From positions 472,163 to 536,162 of the forward strand of contig NZ_WIND01000002.1 of NCBI RefSeq assembly GCF_009697225.1: a DNA stretch of 64,000 bases. The letters are read 5' to 3'. This document shows, piece by piece, positions 26,596 to 36,736 of this stretch. The translations under genes and the position numbers were made by a program. The stretch is from Halovulum marinum (GTDB lineage: Bacteria; Pseudomonadota; Alphaproteobacteria; Rhodobacterales; Rhodobacteraceae). Every line of letters starts with the position of its first letter. Position 1 is the first letter of the stretch. The notes under the pieces were generated by a model. It ran no database searches. It worked only from the letters and a program-made list of their open reading frames with translations, and had not been told where the DNA came from.

Positions 26596-27063
26596 TCAGA
26601 GCGCGCGCACCGCCTCGAGCACGTCCTCGGCGTGGCCAGGCACCTTCACCTTGCGCCAGATCCGGGCGATGCGGCCGTCGCGGCCGATCAGGAAGGTGGT
26701 GCGCTCGATGCCCATGAAGGTCTTGCCGTACATGCTTTTCCGCTTCCAGACGCCCATCCGCTCGCACAGATCGCCCTCGGCGTCCGACAGCAGCGGCAGT
26801 TCCAGCCCGTGTCTGGCGGCGAACTTGTCGTGACTGGCGACGGTGTCCTTCGACACCCCCAGAACCTCGGCACCGGCGGCGCGGAACTGCCCGAGCAGGC
26901 CGGTGAAGGCGACCGCCTGCCTGGTGCAGCCGCTAGTATCGTCGCGCGGATAGAAGTACAGCACCAGGATCCGCCCGGCGAAATCCGACAGCGACACAGT
27001 TTCGCCGCCGTCGCGCGGCAGGCTGAACGCGGGCGCGGGCGCGCCGGATTCAAGTTCGTTCAT
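26596..27063 (-). CDS. bcp: Thioredoxin-dependent peroxiredoxin, Bcp/PrxQ type
   Basis: 155 residues, the usual Bcp length, with the peroxidatic cysteine C46 in DDTSGCTRQAVAF, and C100 in DLCERMGVW. Bcp of E. coli has a resolving cysteine five residues after the peroxidatic one; that position is Val here, so the protein is either a one-Cys type or uses C100. It reduces hydroperoxides with thiol donors in the cytoplasm. The ATG at 27061-27063 has AAGGGA seven bases upstream; the longer frame is a shadow of the divergent AsmA-like gene. Confidence 0.92.
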   Translation of the reverse strand: MNELESGAPAPAFSLPRDGGETVSLSDFAGRILVLYFYPRDDTSGCTRQAVAFTGLLGQFRAAGAEVLGVSKDTVASHDKFAARHGLELPLLSDAEGDLCERMGVWKRKSMYGKTFMGIERTTFLIGRDGRIARIWRKVKVPGHAEDVLEAVRAL

Positions 27064-27220
27064 GGGTGGTCCCTTTGCCTTGGTCACGGTTCGGGACACT
27101 GTTAAGGTACCTGATCCGCAAGGGGCAAGACGCGAACGCCGGGGGACCGGCGCCGCGGCAAGAGGGGCCGGAAGCGGCGGGCCGGGCGCCGCGCCCGGAG
27201 GGTAGCGCGAAGGACACCGC

Positions 27221-30200
27221 TTGAAGGCGAAGCGACTGCAGGACAGCACCATCGTGCCGGCCAGGGCGCCGCGCGCCCGTCTGCGGGGCCGTCTGCGCGG
27301 CCGCGCGCGGCCCGGCCCCGGCGCGGCGTTCTGCGGCTTCTGCCTGCGCGAGGTGTGTTCGGCGCTGACCAAGCTGGTGACGGCGGCGGTCATCCTGGCC
27401 GCCGGGCTGATGCTGCTGCTGCAGGACGGCACGCTGTCGCTGGCCCGCATCGCGCCCGAGGTCAGCCGCCTGGTCGCCGGACGGCTGGGCGCGGACGACG
27501 TCCGGGTCGGCGACATGTCGCTGACTCTGGGCGCGGGCGAGGGGCCGGCCGGGCTGACGCTGTCGAACGTGCGCATCGGCGGGCTTGCCGGCGGCGGCAC
27601 GCTCGAGGTGCCGCGCATGGCCACCGGCTTCTCGATGGCCGACAGCCTGCGCGGCCGGATCCGGCCGCGGACGCTGGACCTGGACGGCATCGGCCTGAAG
27701 CTGCGGCGCGGCGCCGACGGTGCGCTGCACCTGGTGGCGGCGGACGGCGCGGCGCCAGTGCGGATCTGGCCGCCCGCGGGCAGCGGCGGCGGCGACATGC
27801 AGGCGTTTCTGCGCGCGGTGTCGGGCGGCGCTCTCGGCGGCGGGCGCGGTGGTTCCGGCGCTGGCGGGCCGCTGATGCTGGACGCGCTGGAGCAGGTCCG
27901 CTTCGGCCAGGTGGCGCTGCGCTTCGAGGACGCGCGCACCGGCGCGCGCTGGCGCGCCGACGATGCCGGCGCGCGGCTGCTGCGCGACGGCGATTTCCTC
28001 AGCGGTTCGGTCAACGCGGTGCTGCGGCGCGCCGGGGCAGCGCCGGTGCCGGTGCTGGCCTCGGTCAGCCGCAACACCCGGATCGGGCGGACGCGTTACC
28101 AGCTGCGCTTCGAGAATGCGCGCCCGGCGGATCTTGCCGGGCAGGTCGCGGTGCTGGACTGGCTGTCGGTGATCGACGCGCCGGTCAGCGGCGCGCTGGC
28201 GGCCGAGGTCGCCGACGACGGCACGCTGCTGTCGCTGGCCGGGCGGCTGCAGATGGGGCAGGGCGCGGTGACGCCGCTGCCCGGTCGGCGCTTCGGCTTC
28301 GACGGCGCCGGCGCGTATTTCACCTGGGATCCCGACCGCTCGGCGTTCGACGTGACCCGGCTGCGGCTGGACACCGCCTACGGCGCGCTGACCGCGCGCG
28401 GCACGGTGCTGGTCGAGCGCTCGGCAGCCGGCGGCGTCGCCAGCCTGACCGGGCAGCTGGCGCTGTCCGACCTGACCCTGGCCGCGAACCCGGGCCGCGA
28501 CGCGCCGCTGCGCTTCACCGCGGGCGAGGCGCTGGCCCGGGTCACGCTGGATCCGTTCCGGATCGAGCTGGGCCGCCTTGCCGTGCGCGGCGACGCCGGC
28601 AGCGCCGAGGTCTCGGGGAAGATCGCGGCGCTGCCCGACCGCTGGCAGCTGGCGCTGGACGCCAGCGCCGAGGGGCTGGAGATCGGCCAGGTGCTGGCCG
28701 GCTGGCCCGAGACGGCGCTGCGCAACGTGCGCCGGTTCGTGTCCAACCGGGTCAGCGAGGGGCGGGTGCGGCGGCTGGACGCGTTCCTGCGCGCCGACGG
28801 CGGACGGCCCGAGGTCGGACTGGACCTGGCCTTCGACGGCGGCCGCGCGCGGCTGGTCGACGGCATGCCGCCGCTGGTCGGCGCGGCCGGCCGGGCGCAG
28901 CTGGTCGGCGACCGCTTCGACCTGGTGCTGGAGCAGGGCCGCTCCGGGCCCGGCGCCGGCGCGGGGCTGGACCTGGCCGGCAGCCGCTTCGCCATCGCCG
29001 ACGTGCGCCAGGACCCGCCGCTGGGGCGGGCGACGGTGACCGGGCGCGGCGGCATCCCGCAGATGCTGGCGCTGATCGACAACCCGCCGCTGCGGCTGCT
29101 GTCGCGCGCCGGGCTGGACGCCGGGCTGGCGCGGGGCCGGGTCGCGGCGCGGGCCGTGCTGGACATCCCGCTGATCGACGGGCTGCGGGCCGATGACATC
29201 GGCATCGGCGCCACCGCGACGCTGACCGATGTCGCCTCGGACACGCTGGCGCGCGGCCGGCCGCTGCGCGCCGACCGGCTGACGCTGACCGCCGACCGCG
29301 AGACCCTGCGCGTCGAGGGGCCGGTGACGGTTTCCGGCGTGCCGGTGCAGGCCGCGTTCCGCCGCGACCTGGGGCCGGACGCCGGGCCGGCCGAGGTGCG
29401 CGGCACGCTGGACGTCACCGCCGAGACCGCCGCCGGGCTGGGGATTCCACTGCCGCCGGGCACGCTGGGCGGGCGCGGCGCGGGCAGCTTCGTGCTGACG
29501 CTGCCGACGGACCGCGCGCCGGTTTTCCAGGCCGACGTCGCGCTGGGCGGTCTGTCGCTGGCGATCCCGGCACTGGGCTGGCGCAAGGCGGCGGCCTCGG
29601 ACGGGCGGCTTACCCTGCGCGGTGCGCTGTCGGACCCGCCCCGGGTCGATCGGATCGCGCTCAGCGGCCCCGGCCTGACGCTTGAGGGCAGTCTGGACCT
29701 GGCCGCCGGCCGCCTGGCCGGGGCATCGCTCGACCGGCTGCGGCTGGGCGGCTGGCTGGACGCGCCGGTGCGCTGGCGCGCCGGCGGCGACGTGGCGATC
29801 CGCGGCGGGCGCATCGACCTGCGCCGCGGGCTGCCGGCCACGGCCGCGGCCGGCGGCGGCGGGCGCATCGCGCTGGACGGCACCGAGGTGGTCATCGCCG
29901 ACCGCATCCGCCTGACCGGGCTGAGCGGCACCCTGGCGCCGGGGGCGGCGGGCGCGGACCGGTTCCGGGCACGGGTCAACGGCGCGGCGCCGGTGTCGGG
30001 GGTGATCGCCGACGACGGCCAGATCTACCTGCAGAGCGACGAGGGCGGCGGCGGCGCGGTGCTGGCGGCGGCGGGTCTGAACCGCAACGTGCAGGGCGGC
30101 ACGCTGCGGGTGACGGTGGCGCCGGGCGAGGGCGGGCCGCTGACCGGCGGCTTCTCGATGCAGGATGCGCGGCTGGTGAACGCGCCGGTGATGGCGCAGA

Positions 30201-30619
30201 TGCTGTCGGGCCTGTCGGTGATCGGTCTGGCCGAACGGCTGGCGGGCCCGGGCATCCTGTTCCGCGACGCCCAGGGCCGGTTCGCGATCGACCGCGGGCG
30301 GGTCCATGTGCGCGACGCGCGCGCGGTCGGTGCCAGCCTGGGCGTCACCGTGGACGGGGTGTACGACACCAACGCCGACGCGCTGGACCTGGGCGGCGTG
30401 GTCTCGCCGGTGTACATGCTCAACGGCATGGTGCAGCGGCTGGCGGGGATCGGCGCGCTGCTGGGCGGCCGCCCCGGCGAGGGCTTGCTGGGCGCGAATT
30501 TTCGGGTTACGGGCCGCGCGGCCGCCCCGCAGGTGTCGGTCAACCCGCTGTCGCTGCTGACGCCGGGCGCCACGCGGGGCCTGTTCCAGAGCCGCTCCCG
30601 GGCCGCGCCCGGGGGCTGA
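27221..30619 (+). CDS. Large AsmA-like envelope protein (YhdP/DUF3971-type)
   Basis: About 1132 residues: a basic N-terminus, one membrane helix (about 50-70), then a very long periplasmic region of beta-rich repeats (many LxxGxxDL and GxxAxxDG turns) and a C-terminal AsmA-like part with [27 protein letters not shown] and a final NPLSLLTPG stretch. AsmA-like proteins such as YhdP and TamB form hydrophobic-groove bridges across the periplasm for lipid transport; assignment to that group is from overall shape and C-terminal motifs. Start is TTG 27221 with AAGGA seven bases upstream. queA follows after 16 bases. Confidence 0.8.
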   Translation: MKAKRLQDSTIVPARAPRARLRGRLRGRARPGPGAAFCGFCLREVCSALTKLVTAAVILAAGLMLLLQDGTLSLARIAPEVSRLVAGRLGADDVRVGDMSLTLGAGEGPAGLTLSNVRIGGLAGGGTLEVPRMATGFSMADSLRGRIRPRTLDLDGIGLKLRRGADGALHLVAADGAAPVRIWPPAGSGGGDMQAFLRAVSGGALGGGRGGSGAGGPLMLDALEQVRFGQVALRFEDARTGARWRADDAGARLLRDGDFLSGSVNAVLRRAGAAPVPVLASVSRNTRIGRTRYQLRFENARPADLAGQVAVLDWLSVIDAPVSGALAAEVADDGTLLSLAGRLQMGQGAVTPLPGRRFGFDGAGAYFTWDPDRSAFDVTRLRLDTAYGALTARGTVLVERSAAGGVASLTGQLALSDLTLAANPGRDAPLRFTAGEALARVTLDPFRIELGRLAVRGDAGSAEVSGKIAALPDRWQLALDASAEGLEIGQVLAGWPETALRNVRRFVSNRVSEGRVRRLDAFLRADGGRPEVGLDLAFDGGRARLVDGMPPLVGAAGRAQLVGDRFDLVLEQGRSGPGAGAGLDLAGSRFAIADVRQDPPLGRATVTGRGGIPQMLALIDNPPLRLLSRAGLDAGLARGRVAARAVLDIPLIDGLRADDIGIGATATLTDVASDTLARGRPLRADRLTLTADRETLRVEGPVTVSGVPVQAAFRRDLGPDAGPAEVRGTLDVTAETAAGLGIPLPPGTLGGRGAGSFVLTLPTDRAPVFQADVALGGLSLAIPALGWRKAAASDGRLTLRGALSDPPRVDRIALSGPGLTLEGSLDLAAGRLAGASLDRLRLGGWLDAPVRWRAGGDVAIRGGRIDLRRGLPATAAAGGGGRIALDGTEVVIADRIRLTGLSGTLAPGAAGADRFRARVNGAAPVSGVIADDGQIYLQSDEGGGGAVLAAAGLNRNVQGGTLRVTVAPGEGGPLTGGFSMQDARLVNAPVMAQMLSGLSVIGLAERLAGPGILFRDAQGRFAIDRGRVHVRDARAVGASLGVTVDGVYDTNADALDLGGVVSPVYMLNGMVQRLAGIGALLGGRPGEGLLGANFRVTGRAAAPQVSVNPLSLLTPGATRGLFQSRSRAAPGG

Positions 30620-30635
30620 ACCCCGAGGCGCGCCC

Positions 30636-31700
30636 ATGTCCGAGCTGACGCTCGACGATTTCGACTTCGACCTGCCCGAGCGGCTGATCGCGCTGCGCCC
30701 GGTGCGGCCGCGCCCGGCCTCGCGGCTGCTGCTGGCGCGCGGCGACGCGATCGCCGACCGGCATGTGCGCGACCTGCCGCAGATCCTGCGCCCGGGCGAC
30801 CTGCTGGTGTTCAACGACACCCGCGTGCTGCCGGCCCGGCTGCGCGGCCTGCGCCGGCGCGACAGCGCCCACGGCACCGGCGAGTCGCGGATCGAGGTGA
30901 CGCTGGCCACCGCCCGCCCCGACGGCAGCTGGACGGTGCTGGCGAAACCCGCCAAGCGGCTGGCACCGGGCGACGTGATCGTCTTCGACGACGCCCTGAG
31001 CGCCGAGGTGCTGGGCCGCGACGGCGGCGAGGTGCACCTGCGTTTCGACGCCGAGGGCGATGCCTTCGACGCGGCGCTGCAGCGGCTGGGCGAGATGCCG
31101 CTGCCGCCCTACATCGCCGGGCGCCGCGCCGCGGACGCGCGGGACACCGAGGATTACCAGACCGTGTTCGCGCGGGTGCCGGGGGCGGTCGCCGCGCCCA
31201 CCGCCTCGCTGCACTTCGACGAGGGGCTGCTGGCGGCGCTGGCGGCGGCGGGCGTGGCCAGCACCCATGTCACCCTGCACGTCGGCGCGGGCACGTTCCT
31301 GCCGGTGACCGCCGCGCGGATCGAGGACCACCGGATGCACGCCGAATGGGGCGAGGTGACCGCGGCGGCGGCCGAGACCATCGCCGCCACCCGCGCCGCC
31401 GGCGGGCGGGTGATCCCGGTCGGCACCACCGCGCTGCGGCTGATCGAATCGGCGGCGCGCGGCAGCGGCGCGATCGCGCCGTTCCGCGGCGAGACCGACA
31501 TGTTCATCCGCCCCGGCTTCGCGTTCCGCGTCGCCGACGGGCTGATGACGAACTTCCACCTGCCGCGCTCGACGCTGATGATGCTGGTCTCGGCGCTGAT
31601 GGGGGTGGCGCGGATCCGCGCGATCTATGCCCACGCCATCGCCCGGGACTACCGGTTCTTCTCCTACGGCGACTCGTCGCTTCTGCTGCCCGAGGACTGA
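30636..31700 (+). CDS. queA: S-adenosylmethionine:tRNA ribosyltransferase-isomerase
   Basis: 354 residues with QueA signatures: [83 protein letters not shown] and the [16 protein letters not shown] near the end. It transfers and rearranges the ribose of SAM onto 7-aminomethyl-7-deazaguanine in tRNA to give epoxyqueuosine. Other queuosine genes are not in the window. RBS GAGG lies upstream of ATG 30636. Confidence 0.97.
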   Translation: MSELTLDDFDFDLPERLIALRPVRPRPASRLLLARGDAIADRHVRDLPQILRPGDLLVFNDTRVLPARLRGLRRRDSAHGTGESRIEVTLATARPDGSWTVLAKPAKRLAPGDVIVFDDALSAEVLGRDGGEVHLRFDAEGDAFDAALQRLGEMPLPPYIAGRRAADARDTEDYQTVFARVPGAVAAPTASLHFDEGLLAALAAAGVASTHVTLHVGAGTFLPVTAARIEDHRMHAEWGEVTAAAAETIAATRAAGGRVIPVGTTALRLIESAARGSGAIAPFRGETDMFIRPGFAFRVADGLMTNFHLPRSTLMMLVSALMGVARIRAIYAHAIARDYRFFSYGDSSLLLPED

Positions 31701-31780
31701 AAACGACCGTTGCCGTCGCTGTCAGCCATGATAGGCGTCGCCGCGGTGCGCGATACCTCGTCTGCGCAAGGAGTGGGCCG

Positions 31781-33070
31781 ATGATCTCTGTGGTGACCAA
31801 CGCATGGGCGCTCCTGCTGGGGCTGCTTCTGCTGATGATCGGGAACGGGCTGCAGGGCACGCTGCTGGGGGTGCGCGGCTCGCTGGAGGGATTCTCGGCC
31901 AGTTCGATGTCCTACGTGATGTCGGCGTATTTCCTCGGGCTGCTGATCGGCAGCCGGGTCAGCGGCAACCTGATTCGGCGCGTCGGCCATGTGCGGGTGT
32001 TCGCGGCGCTGGCCTCGCTGATCTCGGCCGGCTTCATCCTCTATGCCGCGGTGCCGCACCCGGTCAGCTGGGGGATCATGCGGCTGATGGTCGGCTTCTG
32101 CTTCGCCGGGGTCTACGTGGTCTCGGAAAGCTGGCTGAACGAGAGCGCGACGAACGAGACCCGGGGCCAGGCGCTGTCGCTCTACGTGATGGTGCAGATG
32201 ATCGGGGTGATCTCGGCCCAGGCGCTGCTGAACCTGGCCGATCCGACCGGCTACACGCTGTTCGTGGTGATCTCGGTGCTGGTGTCGGTCTCGGTCGCGC
32301 CGATCCTGCTGTCGGCCACGCCCGCGCCGGTGTTCGAGGCCGCCAAGCCGATGACGCTGCGGCAACTCTACGAGGCGTCGCCGCTGGGCATGGTCGGCAT
32401 GTTCGCGCTGGGCGGCGTGCTGTCGGCGATCTTCGGGATGTCGGCGATTTTCGCGACCGAGGCCGGGTTCTCGGCCGCCGAGACCTCGATCTTCGTGGCG
32501 CTGATCTACACCGGCGGGCTGATCCTGCAATACCCGATCGGCTGGCTGTCGGACCGGATGGACCGGCGCGTGCTGATCGCCGGCTCGACCGCGCTGGGCG
32601 CGGCGGTGGTGCTGGGCTCGATCCCGCTGCTGGACAGCTTCGTCGTGGTCTGCATCGCCGGCTTCATGGTCGGCGGCGTGGCGAACCCGCTCTATGCGCT
32701 GCTGATCGCCTATACCAACGACTTCCTCGAGCACGAGGACATGGCCGCCGCCTCGGGCGGGCTGATGTTCGCGAACGGGCTGGGGGCGATCTCGGGGCCG
32801 CTGCTGATCGGTCTGCTGATGGACCGGCTGGGCACCTGGACCTTCTTCGGCTTCACCGGCACGCTGATGGCGGCGATCTCCGGCTACGCGGTCTACCGGA
32901 TGTCGAAGCGCGCCGCCCCGGACGAGACTTCGGCCTATGTCCCGGTGCTGTCGCAGGCCTCGCCGTTCGCGGTCGAGATGGCGCAGGAATACGCCGCCGA
33001 GATGGCGCAGGAGGACGAGGAGCGCGACGCCGCCGCGCCGCAGCCCGAAAAGGCCGGCGCACACGTCTGA
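31781..33070 (+). CDS. MFS transporter
   Basis: 429 residues, twelve predicted membrane helices. The loop 2-3 region (GSRVSGNLIRRVGHVRVF) and loop 8-9 (GWLSDRMDRRVLIAG) correspond to the conserved MFS motifs, and the polar tail after helix 12 (about 375-429) is Glu/Ala rich. The general shape resembles the YcaD-like branch of major facilitators, whose substrates are unknown. ATG 31781 has AAGGAG eight bases upstream; the longer frame overlaps queA and is not used. Transport direction and substrate cannot be inferred. Confidence 0.88.
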   Translation: MISVVTNAWALLLGLLLLMIGNGLQGTLLGVRGSLEGFSASSMSYVMSAYFLGLLIGSRVSGNLIRRVGHVRVFAALASLISAGFILYAAVPHPVSWGIMRLMVGFCFAGVYVVSESWLNESATNETRGQALSLYVMVQMIGVISAQALLNLADPTGYTLFVVISVLVSVSVAPILLSATPAPVFEAAKPMTLRQLYEASPLGMVGMFALGGVLSAIFGMSAIFATEAGFSAAETSIFVALIYTGGLILQYPIGWLSDRMDRRVLIAGSTALGAAVVLGSIPLLDSFVVVCIAGFMVGGVANPLYALLIAYTNDFLEHEDMAAASGGLMFANGLGAISGPLLIGLLMDRLGTWTFFGFTGTLMAAISGYAVYRMSKRAAPDETSAYVPVLSQASPFAVEMAQEYAAEMAQEDEERDAAAPQPEKAGAHV

Positions 33071-33103
33071 GCCCGGTTGCCAACCCGCGCGGGCGCGTGT
33101 TTC

Positions 33104-33700
33104 ATGAGCCGCATGACAGACGCGCTCGAACACCGGACCGCCCGCGAGATCCTGGACTTCTGGCTGACCGAGGTCGGCGAGGAGGGGTGGTACAAGGTCG
33201 ACCCCGAGGTCGACGAGAAGATCCGCACCCGGTTCCTGCCGGCGTGGGAGGCGGCGCATGACGCCGGCGCCGCGCCGTGGATGGACAGCGCCGACGAGGC
33301 GCTGGCCTCGCTGATCCTGCTCGACCAGTTTCCGCGCAACCTGTTCCGCGGCGAGGCGCGCGCCTTCGCCACCGACGGCGCGGCGCGGGCCTGCGCCTCG
33401 GCGGCGGTGCTGCGCGATTTCGACCGCGAGACGCCGGTGCCGCAGCGCCAGTTCTTCTACCTGCCGTTCGAGCATTCCGAGGACCCGCTGGACCAGGCCC
33501 GCGGCGTCGAGCTGACCGCCGAGCGCATGGGCGAGGGCGAGATCTGGCTGCACGCCCGCGTGCACCAGGAGATCATCGCCCGGTTCGGCCGCTTTCCCTA
33601 TCGCAACGCCGCGCTCGGGCGCGAGACCACCGACGACGAGCGCGCCTTCCTCGAGGGCGAGGGTTACGGCGGGCTGCTGCGCGCGCTGCGCGGGTCATAG
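33104..33700 (+). CDS. DUF924 family protein
   Basis: 198 residues with the DUF924 pattern: AREILDFWLTEVGEEGWYKVDPEVDEKIRTRF, LILLDQFPRNLFRGEARAFATD, FFYLPFEHSEDPLDQARGVEL and FGRFPYRNAALGRETTDDERAFL. The family is helical, cytoplasmic and of unknown function. The start could also be ATG 33113 (three codons later); neither has a strong ribosome site. It lies 33 bases after the MFS gene and may be co-transcribed. Confidence 0.9.
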   Translation: MSRMTDALEHRTAREILDFWLTEVGEEGWYKVDPEVDEKIRTRFLPAWEAAHDAGAAPWMDSADEALASLILLDQFPRNLFRGEARAFATDGAARACASAAVLRDFDRETPVPQRQFFYLPFEHSEDPLDQARGVELTAERMGEGEIWLHARVHQEIIARFGRFPYRNAALGRETTDDERAFLEGEGYGGLLRALRGS

Positions 33701-33778
33701 CGGCTTTGACCTGGGGTCGATGGTCTCTGGCCTGCAGATGGTTTAAGGGTAAGCAAATCCCTGTCGAAGGAGCGAGAC

Positions 33779-35176
33779 ATGGCAGACAGTGAATTCGATG
33801 TGGTCGTCATCGGCTCGGGGCCGGGCGGTTACGTCGCCGGCATCCGCGCGGCGCAACTGGGCCTGAAGACCGCCGTGATCGAGCGCGAGCATATCGGCGG
33901 CATCTGCCTGAACTGGGGCTGCATCCCCACCAAGGCGTTGCTGCGCTCGTCCGAAGTGTTCCACCTGATGGAGCGGGCCAAGGATTTCGGCCTGAAGGCC
34001 GAGAACGTCGGCTACGACATCGACGCGGTGGTCAAGCGGTCGCGCGCGGTGGCCAAGCAGCTCAGCGGCGGCGTCTCGCACCTGCTGAAGAAGAACAAGG
34101 TGACGACGATCATGGGCGAGGCCTCGGTCCCCGCCGGGGGCCGGGTCAGCGTCAAGACCGACAAGGGCACCGAGGAGCTGAAGACCCGGAACATCATCCT
34201 GGCCACCGGCGCCCGCTCGCGCGAGTTGCCCGGGCTGGAGCCGGACGGCAAGCGGGTCTGGAACTACAAGCACGCGCTGCAGCCGCCGCACATGCCCAGG
34301 AAGCTGCTGGTGATCGGCTCGGGCGCGATCGGGATCGAGTTCGCCAGCTTCTACAACACGCTGGGCGCCGAGACGACGGTGGTCGAGGTGCTGGACCGGA
34401 TCCTGCCGGTCGAGGACGCCGAGATCTCGGGCTTCGCCAGGAAGCAGTTCGCCAAGCAGGGCATGAAGATCCTGGAAAACGCCGTGGTCAAGCAGCTGGA
34501 CCGCAGCGCCGACAAGGTGATCGCCCATGTCGAGACCGGCGGCAAGGTCGAGAAGATCGAGGTCGACACGGTGATCTCGGCGGTCGGCATCGTCGGCAAC
34601 ACCGAGGGCCTGGGGCTGGAGAAGCTGGGCGTCAAGGTCGACCGCACCCATGTGGTCGTCGACGGCTACTGCCGCACCGGGGTCGAGGGCGTTTATGCGA
34701 TCGGCGATCTGGCCGGCGCCCCCTGGCTGGCGCACAAGGCCAGCCACGAGGGGGTGATGGTGGCCGAGCTGATCTCGGGCAAGAACGACGTGCACCCGGT
34801 GCGCCCCGAGGCGATCGCCGGCTGCACCTACTGCCAGCCGCAGGTCGCCAGCATCGGCTATACCGAGGCGCAGGCCAAGGAGAGGGGCTACGAGATCAAG
34901 GTCGGCCACTTCCCGTTCATCGGCAACGGCAAGGCGATCGCCCTGGGCGAGCCCGAGGGCATGGTCAAGACCGTGTTCGACGCCACGACCGGCGAGCTTC
35001 TGGGCGCGCACATGGTCGGCGCCGAGGTGACCGAGCTGATCCAGGGCTATGTCGTCGGCCGTCAGCTTGAAACCACCGAGGAGGATCTGATGGCGACGGT
35101 GTTCCCGCACCCGACGCTGTCGGAGATGATGCACGAGAGCGTGCTGGACGCCTACGGGCGCGCGATCCACTTCTGA
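33779..35176 (+). CDS. lpdA: Dihydrolipoyl dehydrogenase (E3)
   Basis: 465 residues. FAD-binding GSGPGGYVAG at the N-terminus, redox-active C43-LNWG-C48 in GGICLNWGCIPTKALL, NAD-binding VIGSGAIGIEF, and the C-terminal HPTLSEMMHE with the catalytic His-Glu pair. It reoxidises lipoamide of the pyruvate, 2-oxoglutarate or branched-chain dehydrogenase complexes, passing electrons to NAD. RBS AAGGAG is six bases before ATG 33779. lipA, which makes the lipoyl cofactor, is encoded 1.5 kb downstream. A terminator-like hairpin follows. Confidence 0.97.
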   Translation: MADSEFDVVVIGSGPGGYVAGIRAAQLGLKTAVIEREHIGGICLNWGCIPTKALLRSSEVFHLMERAKDFGLKAENVGYDIDAVVKRSRAVAKQLSGGVSHLLKKNKVTTIMGEASVPAGGRVSVKTDKGTEELKTRNIILATGARSRELPGLEPDGKRVWNYKHALQPPHMPRKLLVIGSGAIGIEFASFYNTLGAETTVVEVLDRILPVEDAEISGFARKQFAKQGMKILENAVVKQLDRSADKVIAHVETGGKVEKIEVDTVISAVGIVGNTEGLGLEKLGVKVDRTHVVVDGYCRTGVEGVYAIGDLAGAPWLAHKASHEGVMVAELISGKNDVHPVRPEAIAGCTYCQPQVASIGYTEAQAKERGYEIKVGHFPFIGNGKAIALGEPEGMVKTVFDATTGELLGAHMVGAEVTELIQGYVVGRQLETTEEDLMATVFPHPTLSEMMHESVLDAYGRAIHF

Positions 35177-35200
35177 CCGCCCCGGCGGCGGACGCGGACC

Positions 35201-35228
35201 ACGGCCGGGGGCGATCCCCGGCCGTTTG
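35201..35228 (+). terminator. Probable terminator of lpdA
   Basis: Perfect 10-bp stem ACGGCCGGGG / CCCCGGCCGT with a 5-base loop, 24 bases after the lpdA stop. Only two or three T follow, so termination may be partial. Confidence 0.65.
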
Positions 35229-35302
35229 CGCTCGGCGTGCGGCGGTCCGGCGAAACCGCGTGAAAAATCGCGGATTTCACCGTGAGAACCCCCTTAACCG
35301 CA

Positions 35303-35687
35303 TCAATTTGCTGGCGTTCCGATTCCTGACAAAACGTTAGCCGCTCGGACGCAGGCCAGCAGGCGGCCGCAGAGCAGCACCGACGGCCACAGCGCCAGCG
35401 ACAGCGCGGCGATGATCCGGCGGCGCACGGCGGGCAGCGTGGCCAGCGGCCGGTGCAGGTGCAGCAGCGCGTTCAGCACCCCAGCGCAACCGGCGCCATC
35501 TTCAGCCGGAACAGCGCCAGCGGGGTGTATTCCTGCGGCTGCAGGTGAACAGCCGCGCGCCGGTGGCAAGCGCCAGGGCCTGGCCGATCTCGGCGCGCCA
35601 GGTCTTGCCGGCGGCGTCGAGGGTCGGCACGCCGTGGGGGTTGCCGAGCCGGGCGCGGGCAAGGGATCGGTCCGGGTCGGGGCGCAT
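35303..35687 (-). pseudogene. Probable decayed small membrane protein gene, two frameshifts
   Basis: On the minus strand three consecutive pieces in different frames read like one protein: about 35687-35525 (starting MRPDPDRSLARARLG, containing GKTWRAEIGQALAL), about 35523-35480 (LALFRLKMAPVALG), and about 35479-35303 (VLNALLHLHRP, then a hydrophobic helix AALSLALWPSVLLCGRLLA and a stop). Each frame is short and interrupted where the next begins. From memory the last two pieces recall the C-terminus of DUF6644-type membrane proteins, but I cannot verify this. Sequencing error could also cause such shifts. The region is otherwise the 577-base gap between lpdA and the next gene. Confidence 0.4.
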
Positions 35688-35753
35688 GGCGGCTCCGGTC
35701 GGCGGGGTCGCGCCGATCAGCGCACCCCGGCGCCGGGCGCGTCCGGCGCCGCG

Positions 35754-36467
35754 TCAGCGGAACACGTCGCTGACGCCGCCGTCGCGCAGCTCTCGCAGGC
35801 GCAGGTAGATCATGTAGCCGGCGACCGCGTAGAGCGCGACCAGCGCCGCGCCGCCCAGCACCGACAGCAGCAGCACCAGCAACCCGCCGCCGCCGGCGGT
35901 CTCGGGCAGCATCAGCAGGATCAGCGGGATCAGCACGACCAGGCCGACCAGGGTCATGCGCAGCACCACGCCGACGATCGGCCAGGCATAGGGCCGGGCC
36001 AGCGCGTAGCTGCGGGCCAGGCCCTCCCAGCCGGCGCGCTCGAACAGGATCACCGGCGTCAGCGGCAGCAGCACCGCGGCGGCGTAAAGCCCGGGGACCA
36101 CCAGCAGCAGCAGGCCGAAGGCGGTGATCAGCGAGGCGGCCAGCGACAGCGCGATCAGCGGCCATGCCTGGGCCAGCACCTGGCGCAGCTGCTCGCCCAG
36201 CGGCCGCTGCGCCCCGGCCAGCGCGTCCGAGCTGCGCAGCACCAGCAGCGCGAAGATCAGCGGCCCGAATATGTACTCCAGCAGCCCGCCGGGCCCCGAG
36301 GCGGTGCCGGTCAGCGCCAGCGACACGCCGGTCGACAGCAGCGCCAGCGCCAGGTTGGCCAGCGCCGCGAAGCCGATCAGCGCCAGCGCGTGATGGCGCA
36401 GCAGCCGCAGCGCCGCCATGAACACCGCGCCGCCGCCGAACGCCGGCCGTTCCGTCTGGTCGTACAT
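35754..36467 (-). CDS. Polytopic membrane protein of unknown function
   Basis: 237 residues, about six hydrophobic segments: near 20-50, 60-78, 100-135, 165-185 and 190-225. It resembles the general layout of membrane proteins related to the glycerophosphodiesterase membrane domain ([41 protein letters not shown]...), in which a conserved Ala/Arg-rich ARSYALAR stretch follows a membrane pair. I do not recognise a function. Divergent from lipA. A GGAGGG site lies 12 bases before the ATG, rather far. Confidence 0.7.
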   Translation of the reverse strand: MYDQTERPAFGGGAVFMAALRLLRHHALALIGFAALANLALALLSTGVSLALTGTASGPGGLLEYIFGPLIFALLVLRSSDALAGAQRPLGEQLRQVLAQAWPLIALSLAASLITAFGLLLLVVPGLYAAAVLLPLTPVILFERAGWEGLARSYALARPYAWPIVGVVLRMTLVGLVVLIPLILLMLPETAGGGGLLVLLLSVLGGAALVALYAVAGYMIYLRLRELRDGGVSDVFR

Positions 36468-36736
36468 CTGCTCGCTTGCCCTCCGCCTGTGGCTGTCTGT
36501 CGCCGCGTGCCGTGCATGTCGGGCCGGACCCTACGCCGCGCCGGCGCGAAAGGGAAGCCGGCCGGGCGCGGCAAAAGGCCTGCCGGCGCGGGTTCAATTC
36601 CGCCGCGCGAGGCATTACTATCCACCCGACGGCGGCAACGGCGCGGGCAGGGGCCCGACCGTTTAACGCTGAACGATCCTGCCCGCCGGACGCAGCAGCC
36701 GCGCCGGCCGGACGAAGCTGCAAGGAGTGTCCGCGC

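Noticed and set aside
27050..30955. Open frame of 1301 codons on - opposite the AsmA-like gene and part of queA
   Set aside because: Overlaps several well-supported genes; Arg/Gln/Ala-rich composition typical of antisense frames in high-GC DNA.
36580..36605. T-arm-like sequence GCGGGTTCAATTCCGC upstream of lipA, possible tRNA or tmRNA remnant
   Set aside because: No matching acceptor, anticodon or D-arm, and the stem pairing is imperfect. The motif is short and can occur by chance.
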